From: Desulfobacteraceae bacterium
GTDB lineage: Bacteria > Desulfobacterota > Desulfobacteria > Desulfobacterales > Desulfobacteraceae
Direction of reading: 5' to 3'
Assembly (NCBI GenBank): GCA_003354055.1
Contig: PIVQ01000475.1
Location: 1-5,942, forward strand
DNA: 5,942 bases
This document shows, piece after piece, positions 1 through 4,642 of the stretch (positions within the stretch are counted from its first letter, which is position 1; the number at the start of each line of letters is the position of its first letter). Under the pieces are notes generated by a model. That model worked only from the letters and a program-made list of their open reading frames with translations. It searched no databases and was not told where the DNA came from. The position numbers were made by a program, and so were the translations under genes.

Positions 1-765
1 TTCGTAATATCCCCCCAAGGATAACGCAAGATACCTATCATACCGTCCACTCAGGCGTAATTTTTTCAACCCTTGGTTAAATAGAGACAGATACCGTTGG
101 TTTCCTTTCATTTTTTTAGAAAACATTAATCGGTAATAATCCATTTTTGTCGGTTTGGGGTTATGGGTGATCAGATCTATTTGTTCATCTGTAAACTCTT
201 TATTCAGGAGTACGTATCCCGCATTCAAGGTCATGGGGAAGGCATCAATCCGATTTAGCAACAGCATTGAGAAGAGTTGTTTGTCCTCTACAGTCCGATG
301 AATTTTGATTTCTCCATTAAGATCGGCCGTATCGATTTCAATACCATATCCATATCCGATAATGCCTCCAAGCCTGTATTGTTTAAGGTCAGCAACATTG
401 TTCCAGGCAAGGGGGAGGGATTTTAGATGAAACAATACGGATTTTCCCTGGATAAACGTATCGCTGAAAAGAAAGTTTTGTTCTCTTTCTTCACTTTTTG
501 TCCACAAAAATGCGCCGTGGCAATTCCCTTTTTTTACCTCTTCAAATCCCCTCTTCCACGGAAGAAAGTGATAGACTACTTTTATATCGGAATAGGCAAA
601 GGCCTCTGTTACGATATGTGATGCAACACCATAGTGTTTCAATGCTTCGGATTGATATGGCTGCCATTCGCCGTTTGCTATACAAATTGTTTCTCCGGCC
701 GTGACGTTGCCTGTAATGAAAAAACAAAACAGGAGTATTATGATTGTAGTCAATTTCATGTCCAT
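1..765 (-). CDS. Periplasmic solute-binding protein, SBP_bac_3 type (3' end cut by window)
   Basis: This reading frame is open for 255 codons from ATG at 765 down to base 1, with no stop, so it continues off the window. Residues 1-23 form a signal peptide: a short polar start (MDMKLTT), a hydrophobic stretch of Ile/Leu/Phe, and a VTA-GE cleavage site. The mature part reads like the small stand-alone transporter substrate-binding (HisJ/GlnH-like) family: the first strand ends in GEWQPYQ (32-38), then FLPWKRGFEEVKKG (67-80), an SEERE-QNFLFSDTF section (91-104), a hinge-like GGIIGYGYG (about 138-146) and RIDAFPMTLNAGY (about 177-189). The visible end, SGRYDRYLALSLGGYYE, resembles the usual C-terminus of this family, so only a few residues are probably missing. 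GAAAGGA lies 5 nt upstream of the first ATG; a second ATG at 759 is possible. No permease gene is visible. The ligand is unknown; many relatives are annotated amino-acid binding, but this is weak evidence. Confidence 0.85.
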   Translation of the reverse strand, partial: MDMKLTTIIILLFCFFITGNVTAGETICIANGEWQPYQSEALKHYGVASHIVTEAFAYSDIKVVYHFLPWKRGFEEVKKGNCHGAFLWTKSEEREQNFLFSDTFIQGKSVLFHLKSLPLAWNNVADLKQYRLGGIIGYGYGIEIDTADLNGEIKIHRTVEDKQLFSMLLLNRIDAFPMTLNAGYVLLNKEFTDEQIDLITHNPKPTKMDYYRLMFSKKMKGNQRYLSLFNQGLKKLRLSGRYDRYLALSLGGYYE

Positions 766-807
766 TTTTTCCTTTCATAAGGTGAATGGATCAACAAGGA
801 TCGGCTC

Positions 808-886
808 CAAAATTACTTGATCTTTTGTTTTCAAAATACCCAGTCTTTTAAGGGGTTTTGGAAGCAATTTAGATCAAGTTATTTTG
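808..886. repeat. 79-bp imperfect inverted repeat in the solute-binding gene leader
   Basis: The outer arms are 808-823 (CAAAATTACTTGATCT) and 871-886 (AGATCAAGTTATTTTG). They pair at 15 of 16 positions, with one central mismatch. A second, bulged stem lies inside: TTCAAAA plus CCC (about 830-841) against GGG plus TTTTGGAA (about 853-863), leaving a loop of roughly 11 nt. Seen as RNA from the minus strand, this is a long, AT-rich stem-loop between the predicted transcription start and the start codon. It does not end in a T-run, so it is not a typical intrinsic terminator. It could be a leader structure, an operator dyad (ACTTGATC / GATCAAGT) or a small palindromic repetitive element. Confidence 0.55.
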
Positions 887-945
887 TAACGATTCCCAAT
901 ACAGAATTTATATCAGATTGCAGAAATCAATTTGTCCATACGATG

Positions 946-974
946 ATCTTATTTCTATCGTTGTCATGTGTCAA
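946..974 (-). promoter_or_regulatory. Candidate sigma70 promoter for the solute-binding protein gene
   Basis: Read on the minus strand, a perfect -35 box TTGACA (974-969) is followed by exactly 17 bp and then TAAGAT (951-946), a 4/6 match to TATAAT. Transcription would start near 939, which gives a leader of about 175 nt before the ATG at 765. I found no better promoter nearer the gene. The -10 box is weak, so this is a sequence-only prediction. Confidence 0.45.
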
Positions 975-1017
975 TATTATAGAGTCGGCAAGGACCGAGG
1001 AAGGCAAAGTACCTAAC

Positions 1018-2217
1018 CTATGCAGCAGGCTTTATCCTTTTGGCTAATTTTTGGGTTCTGGTTAAAAATTGTTCCATTTCTACAGGGGTGACCGGGGTGG
1101 CGGAAGGGAACTTATGGGTAAGAGGATCCACAGCCCTTCCGTCTTTTTGCATGCGGAAGCAAAGGTGGGGCCCTGTGGCATACCCGGTCATTCCCACATA
1201 GCCGATGACGTCTCCCTGAAGTACTTTTTTGTTCCGCTTCATGCCCTCGGGAAACCGGCTCAGATGGAAATACCGGGTGATATATCCGTTGCAGTGGCGG
1301 ATTAATACATGGTTTCCCGTGGTGTTGCTGTAACCGAATCCGGCGATGATCCCGTCCCCAACGGTCTTGACTGGTGTCCCTTTGGGGGCTGCATAATCCA
1401 CCCCGGGATGGGACCGGTACTCTTTTAATATGGGATGCATTCTTTTGGGGGCAAATCGGGATGAAATCCTTGAAAATTCAAGAGGGGCTTTTAAAAAGGC
1501 TTTTTGAAGCGAGTTGCCGTTTTCATCATAATAGCCTTCGCTTCCGTTTTCCGCTCTATGTAAAAAGGCTGAAAATTCTTTGCCTCTGTTGGTAAAAACG
1601 GCTGCCTGCACCTTTCCGTAGCCTGAAAATTTCCCCTCGTGAAAGCGTTTTTCCACCAGAACCTGGAAGCTGTCTTGGGGCCGGATATCACGGATGAAAT
1701 CAATGTCCCATGCAAAAATATCAGAGAGCTTCCATGCCAGGTCGCATTGCTCTCCGGATTTTCTGACCGCCTCGAACAGGCTATATGTGATGGTGGCGGA
1801 GACCGTTGCCAGGGTTGTTGTATACTCAATGGGTATTTTCCGGATGGCAAATCCGTCCTTTCCCTTTTGTATGACCAGTCGGTCTGCCATGTCTATATTG
1901 TATTCAAACCGTGTCATGCGGCTCTTCTGCACTATGATTTTATAGGGCCGGCCCGGCCGCATTTTCTGCAGTGAATATACCTGGGCGCTTCTATGGTTTA
2001 ACGAGTATATGGTTTTTAAGGGTAGATAGGGGTCCAGGAGGACGGAAATGGAATCCCCCTTTTTGACCTCTCCTTTTATAACCCGGATATCCGGTCGACC
2101 GGTCCGAGGATGCCTTATGGTGTTCCTTTCGGGGTAGGACCCCATGACATTGGATACGGGAGAGGATGAAAAGAGAATGAGAAGACAGATCACCAGGATA
2201 AATTTTCCAATGCGCAT
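1018..2217 (-). CDS. Secreted M23 (LytM/MepM-like) murein endopeptidase, HxC variant
   Basis: This 399-residue protein is a peptidase M23 family member that should cut peptide cross-links in periplasmic peptidoglycan. Residues 1-26 look like a signal peptide. Residues about 48-97 (EVKKGDSISVLL... to YKIIVQ) resemble the LysM/OapA-like N-terminal domain of MepM/Csd3-type enzymes, and a linker domain follows. The catalytic LytM domain covers about 245-370: ISSRFAPKRMHPILKEYRSH leads to the HxxxD zinc motif (H270, D274), then ITRYFHLSRF with catalytic-type H318, then GPHLCF with H351. The residue two after H351, normally His and the third zinc ligand, is C353. Cys can bind zinc, and I recall HLC forms among MepM-like homologues, so activity is plausible but unproven. 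AGGAG lies 10 nt before the ATG. Length and domain order match complete family members. The gene stands alone, with sizeable gaps on both sides. Confidence 0.93.
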   Translation of the reverse strand: MRIGKFILVICLLILFSSSPVSNVMGSYPERNTIRHPRTGRPDIRVIKGEVKKGDSISVLLDPYLPLKTIYSLNHRSAQVYSLQKMRPGRPYKIIVQKSRMTRFEYNIDMADRLVIQKGKDGFAIRKIPIEYTTTLATVSATITYSLFEAVRKSGEQCDLAWKLSDIFAWDIDFIRDIRPQDSFQVLVEKRFHEGKFSGYGKVQAAVFTNRGKEFSAFLHRAENGSEGYYDENGNSLQKAFLKAPLEFSRISSRFAPKRMHPILKEYRSHPGVDYAAPKGTPVKTVGDGIIAGFGYSNTTGNHVLIRHCNGYITRYFHLSRFPEGMKRNKKVLQGDVIGYVGMTGYATGPHLCFRMQKDGRAVDPLTHKFPSATPVTPVEMEQFLTRTQKLAKRIKPAA

Positions 2218-2459
2218 ATTTGTGACTCTCCTGTATAAAAAAGGCTAAAATGCCTGTTCTCCTGCTCAATGTGCAGGTGGGGTTTAGCCAAGGAGAATCA
2301 TCAACTTTTATGCCAAGCTGTCCAAGAGCCAAAAAAACAATATAATTGCACCCGGGATCCGGGTTCTGAATCTTTCAGGAGAGTGACCGTCGGTGGAATC
2401 AATAGGTTAAATTTAATCACTACCTGTCTTATACCGACAATTTGTGGGGAAAACATAAG
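2218..2459. other. Intergenic region upstream of the M23 peptidase
   Basis: No gene was recognised in these 242 bases. They hold the peptidase ribosome-binding site (2228-2232), a weak terminator candidate for the upstream minus-strand pair (2331-2364), and a widely spaced dyad: GTCGGT at 2389-2394 against ACCGAC at 2433-2438, with AGGT/ACCT (2404-2407, 2422-2425) nested inside. The dyad is too loose to assign a role. I saw no convincing promoter for the peptidase gene. Confidence 0.5.
2331..2364 (-). terminator. Weak intrinsic terminator candidate after the DUF5680/GyrI-like pair
   Basis: On the minus strand, a GC-rich hairpin (ACCCG-GATCC-CGGGT, 2364-2350) is followed by a small CAAT/ATTG hairpin (2348-2338) that runs directly into seven T (2337-2331). 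This is about 100 nt beyond the stop of the GyrI-like gene and in the correct orientation. The GC-rich stem is separated from the T-run by the second, weak stem, so the call is tentative. Confidence 0.35.
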
Positions 2460-2937
2460 TTATAGAACATTGTTCTCCTTGATTGGGATCCAGATCTCTT
2501 CTCTCGCTGCAAGATCCATTGGATCATACCCCTCCGGTAGTTTCTCAAAGTGTTCCCGGTTATCAAGTTCATAGCCTGAGTTCGGCAGCCATTCACTGAA
2601 AATATACTGAAATGTTCCGGCAACCGCCCGCGCAGGACCATGGTGGACAAACACGGCATATTTCCCACCTTGCAGCTCATAAGTTTCCATACCGTACGGC
2701 ACCCCGGTAAAGGATGACACCTCAACCACTGCCCATTTTTCAAACCGCGAATCCGGAAGAAAATTCCAGTTATCACCATAGTTTTGCATGGAAATATAAT
2801 CCGTACCTATCCTCTATCTCTCTCCGCCGCGGCATGAATCTTTGCCAAAGCTCCATGGTTTTATCCGCAGAAAGGGACATTTCCATATGAAAGCCGATTA
2901 GTTTTTTGGGTTCAAGTTCTTCTGTTTTTGGTATCAT
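2460..2937 (-). pseudogene. GyrI-like / AraC effector-binding-domain protein, broken by a frameshift
   Basis: Two frames together make one small GyrI-like effector-binding protein of about 158 residues, the usual size for stand-alone members. Frame one starts at ATG 2937 and gives MIPKTEELEPKKLIGFHMEM, then KTMELWQRFMPRRREI, the typical first half; it would stop at TGA 2775-2773 after 54 codons. The remainder is in another frame: RIGTDYISMQNYGDNW from 2813, then FEKWAVVEVSSF, VPYGMETYELQGGKYAVF, FQYIFSEWLPNSGYELDNR and EEIWIPIK, ending at TAA 2462-2460. The switch falls at about 2814, where one surplus base (or a loss of five) interrupts a GA-rich tract that could slip. A shorter product from ATG 2789 (109 aa) would lack the first third of the domain. 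Such domains bind small hydrophobic ligands or partner proteins. The gene follows DUF5680 by 12 nt, so the two were probably one transcript. A sequencing error is the main alternative. Confidence 0.78.
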
Positions 2938-2949
2938 TTTGTTTCTTTG

Positions 2950-3411
2950 TTACATGGCTTGTTTGATTCTACCACCATGGTAAAATAGTTCGTAAACCTT
3001 CTCGTTATTCTCATAGATGCTTTCGATACCATGGAAGCGGTCAAGAGAACCATATTGTTGGTTTTCATATTTGGAATTTTGTTTTTCCAATGTTGCCGGT
3101 CCTCTGAACGGATATTCGGGAGAAACTAGAAGCAATGCGTCTTTTAGGAAAGAATATATCTTCTTGGGATCAGAACCGTTAGGTAATACTTCCCCAAAAT
3201 AATTCATCACCCAAAGCAATGCCTTGTCAGAATTAAAAATCTGTTCAGATCCAGCAAACGGATTGAAGCCATTATAGCGGTCTAAATACCTATATTCATC
3301 TGTTATAATTTCAAAACCAACAGAACCATCATCGAATTTTTTTTCCTTGCCGTCACCACCACTGGGATAACCAGCTAATCTTGCTTTCAGGATAAAATCA
3401 ATTAGAGTCAT
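2950..3411 (-). CDS. DUF5680 domain protein
   Basis: This 153-residue protein matches DUF5680 as I recall that family. The conserved blocks occur in order: a start helix (TLIDFILKARLAGY), SGGDGKEKK (17-25), YRYLDRYNGFNPFAGSE (40-56), WVMNYFG (67-73), ALLLVSPEYPFRGP (92-105) and VYELFYHGGRIK near the end. The function of the family is not established to my knowledge. Members occur alone or as C-terminal domains of helix-turn-helix regulators; no HTH is present here. There is no signal peptide or membrane segment, so it should be cytoplasmic. AAAGGA sits 6 nt before ATG 3411. A broken coding frame ends 2 nt before this start, and a frameshifted GyrI-like gene follows after 12 nt. The reading frame itself is intact. 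A role as an immunity-like partner of the lost upstream gene is speculation from position. Confidence 0.85.
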   Translation of the reverse strand: MTLIDFILKARLAGYPSGGDGKEKKFDDGSVGFEIITDEYRYLDRYNGFNPFAGSEQIFNSDKALLWVMNYFGEVLPNGSDPKKIYSFLKDALLLVSPEYPFRGPATLEKQNSKYENQQYGSLDRFHGIESIYENNEKVYELFYHGGRIKQAM

Positions 3412-3413
3412 TC

Positions 3414-3681
3414 TTAATCCTTTAAATTCTCTGTGGACTTATACAGATTTGGATACCATGCAGAGTATTGATAGTGACCGGGATCATAGATCTGAATGAC
3501 ACCCGATCAGAAATTGATAATAAAATATTCCAGATGAACCTTTAGCAGCAATCGGATTGTATGTAAAGCCGGTTTCAGTGGTTCCAAATGCATATCACAA
3601 TGCCTTCACACCCGTCGGTATACCCGGAGGATCAGGCAGCGGTATGGGTGGGGGTGGCGCGGCGTGAGAGATGCTAAGATT
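3414..3681 (-). pseudogene. Degraded coding remnant upstream of DUF5680, possible toxin-like tail
   Basis: No intact gene is present, but minus-strand fragments look protein-like. One frame runs from 3681 with a Pro-rich stretch (AAPPPPIPLPDPPGIPTG), meets TGA at 3597-3595, then continues in the same frame for 36 residues (3594-3487: YAFGTTETGFTYNPIAAKGS, SGIFYYQF and on). A second frame overlaps it and gives 30 residues ending the region (3506-3414: GVIQIYDPGHYQYSAWYPN, then LYKSTENLKD and stop). One in-frame stop and one frameshift would join them into a C-terminal segment of about 80 residues. The final stop lies 2 nt before the DUF5680 start, as in translationally coupled pairs. A Tyr-rich, polar C-terminus directly ahead of a small gene is reminiscent of polymorphic toxin ends, but I recognise no toxin family. 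The whole reading may be chance. Confidence 0.33.
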
Positions 3682-3863
3682 TCAAGGACAGAAAATCTGC
3701 AGACCTCCGCTAAATTTTAGGTTTGGACGACCGAAAGTCTTTAGCAGAACCCCCACCCGTGCTGCTGTCGGGTTATGCCTCTATCGCTCCGCTCCTCAAT
3801 GGTTGTGCCTGTGTTTTCAATATGTTGGGAAACCATGTCATTGCAACTATTTTAAAAAAAGAA
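3682..3863. other. Region without recognised gene upstream of tetR
   Basis: No supported gene is present. A 31-codon minus-strand frame (3836-3741, starting MVSQHIENTGTTIEERSDRG) and a plus-strand frame opening at TTG 3723 exist, but neither resembles a known protein and the plus frame overlaps the tetR start. An imperfect hairpin lies at 3743-3766 (AGCAGAAC against GTGCTGCT, 7 of 8 pairs, 8-nt loop). The segment could be a remnant of a mobile or repeated element; that would need a comparison with the rest of the genome. Confidence 0.4.
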
Positions 3864-3892
3864 TTGACAAGCAGAGGGATTGTAAATAAATT
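3864..3892 (+). promoter_or_regulatory. Sigma70 promoter of the tetR gene
   Basis: A perfect -35 box TTGACA (3864-3869) is followed by a 17-bp spacer and TAAATT (3887-3892), a 4/6 match to TATAAT. Transcription would start near 3899, leaving a leader of about 35 nt before the tetR ATG at 3935. The -10 box lies inside the dyad at 3884-3917, so a bound regulator would cover it and the start point. Confidence 0.65.
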
Positions 3893-3917
3893 GGTCGTAC
3901 GTCCGATCAATTTATTT
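3884..3917. promoter_or_regulatory. Dyad operator, probable TetR autoregulation site
   Basis: The two half-sites are AATAAATTGGTCGTAC (3885-3900) and GTCCGATCAATTTATT (3901-3916). The reverse complement of the second is AATAAATTGATCGGAC, so 14 of 16 positions match; one further A/T pair (3884, 3917) extends it. The centre is between 3900 and 3901. The size and symmetry fit sites bound by TetR-family dimers. The dyad overlaps the -10 box and the predicted transcription start, and ends 17 bp before the regulator's ATG. Autorepression by the neighbouring regulator is inferred from position. I found no second copy before the PLP enzyme gene. Confidence 0.7.
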
Positions 3918-3934
3918 TGTATGAAAAGGAAGTC

Positions 3935-4531
3935 ATGGGTAGAAAAAGCAAAGCAGATGAGCGCAGAACTCAAATAATCCAGGCCTTTTATCAATGTGTG
4001 GCAGAGCAGGGCATTGCCAACGCCTCCATCCGGAAAATCGCTAATCAGGCAGGGGTGCAACCTTCCACCCTTCATCATTATTTTAAAAGCAAGGAAGAGA
4101 TCATCGAAGAGGCTGTTGTTTATTTCACAGACCATATTTTTGAGGGCTTCCGGGGGCAGATGGCGGATGCCGGAGTGGAAACTCTGGATCAGGGCATTGA
4201 GTTTATCTTTTCCAAGGGCATGATCAATGAGGATCACACCGGTTTCTTTCTGGAGTGCTGTGTGGCTGCCCGTCACAATACCAGGGTCAGGGAAACCATT
4301 GCCGATCTGTTCCGTCGTTTCCGTCAGGCCATTATAGATCATCTGGAACAGGTGCCGGGATTTGAAAGGCTGAAGGACTCCCAAAAAGCCTTGCTGGCCT
4401 CCACAATCGTGGCCATTCACGAAGGTATTGAACTCCAGTGGTTTGCTGATCCGGGCGGGGTCGATCTGAATCAAACCCTTGAAACCACCCGGGATATAAT
4501 TGAATTTTTTATAGAGAATGCAGGACAATAG
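3935..4531 (+). CDS. TetR/AcrR-family transcriptional regulator (BetI-like)
   Basis: This 198-residue protein has the standard TetR architecture. The N-terminal DNA-binding domain covers about 8-55: RRTQIIQAFYQCVAEQGIANASIRKIANQAG, then the recognition part VQPSTLHHYFKSKEEII (41-57). The ligand domain (about 60-198) is all helical and resembles the BetI-type C-terminal domain, with ECCVAARHN (107-115) and AIHEGIELQWFADPGG (160-175). The ligand cannot be told from sequence. I chose ATG 3935 because AAGGA (3926-3930) lies 4 nt upstream; a TTG at 3917 is in frame but lies at the edge of the operator dyad and has no ribosome-binding site. A strong dyad covers its promoter. The two enzyme genes downstream run the same way, the first after 111 bp, so they are the probable targets, either by co-transcription or a secondary promoter. 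Confidence 0.95.
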   Translation: MGRKSKADERRTQIIQAFYQCVAEQGIANASIRKIANQAGVQPSTLHHYFKSKEEIIEEAVVYFTDHIFEGFRGQMADAGVETLDQGIEFIFSKGMINEDHTGFFLECCVAARHNTRVRETIADLFRRFRQAIIDHLEQVPGFERLKDSQKALLASTIVAIHEGIELQWFADPGGVDLNQTLETTRDIIEFFIENAGQ

Positions 4532-4642
4532 CAATTGCCGAAAAGCGTTTCTAAATAACGTGAGCCTTTATTTAATTCTATATGGATGTAATCTGAAAAA
4601 GTTTATGGCAAATGCGATAATTTCTTCCAAAGGAGGGTGATT
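4532..4642 (+). other. Gap between tetR and the PLP enzyme gene, with weak promoter candidate
   Basis: This gap of 111 bp contains an extended -10-like TGCGATAAT (4613-4621, 5/6 to TATAAT) with a weak CTGAAA (4593-4598) 17 bp upstream. Initiation would be near 4628, only about 15 nt before the start codon. A small dyad AAATAA/TTATTT (4553-4558, 4568-4573) is AT-rich and does not share the TTGATCGG core of the tetR operator. No terminator is visible after tetR, so co-transcription is possible. The ribosome-binding site AAAGGAGG is at 4629-4636. Confidence 0.35.

Larger units (their letters stand above)
766..1017. other. Intergenic region between M23 peptidase and solute-binding gene
   Basis: These 252 bases lie downstream of the peptidase stop and upstream of the solute-binding start, both on the minus strand. 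No gene with family-like sequence was found in any frame. The region holds a promoter candidate (946-974) and a long imperfect inverted repeat (808-886), listed separately. No GC-rich hairpin followed by a T-run is present after the peptidase stop, so read-through from the peptidase gene into the solute-binding gene remains possible. Confidence 0.6.

Noticed and set aside
542..778. Minus-strand open frame starting at ATG 778, shifted relative to the solute-binding protein
   Set aside because: It uses the same ribosome-binding region but the wrong frame; the frame from 765 has a signal peptide and family motifs over 255 codons.
817..1047. Plus-strand open frame of 76 codons in the gap before the peptidase stop
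   Set aside because: No ribosome-binding site, no family-like sequence, and it runs into the 3' end of the peptidase gene on the other strand.
1991..2332. Minus-strand open frame of 113 codons overlapping the peptidase start
   Set aside because: It overlaps the signal-peptide end of the peptidase in another frame and shows no recognisable domain.
2389..2438. Nested dyad GTCGGT/ACCGAC and AGGT/ACCT as a riboswitch-like element
   Set aside because: Short stems with wide unpaired stretches and no known riboswitch core; likely chance pairing.
3917..3934. TTG at 3917 as tetR start, adding six residues
   Set aside because: It lies at the edge of the operator dyad without a ribosome-binding site; ATG 3935 has AAGGA at proper spacing and begins a typical TetR N-terminus.
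3773..4534. Long minus-strand open frame of 253 codons antisense to the tetR gene
   Set aside because: It mirrors the well-supported TetR gene and has no family-like motifs; its sequence is what the complement of a TetR frame gives.
4553..4573. AAATAA/TTATTT dyad as a second TetR operator
   Set aside because: It shares only AT-rich flanks with the operator at 3884-3917 and lacks the TTGATCGG-type core; a 6-bp AT stem is expected by chance.
4637..4642. GTG at 4637 as start of the PLP enzyme
   Set aside because: The AAAGGAGG sequence ends directly before it, leaving no spacing; GTG 4643 has 6 nt.
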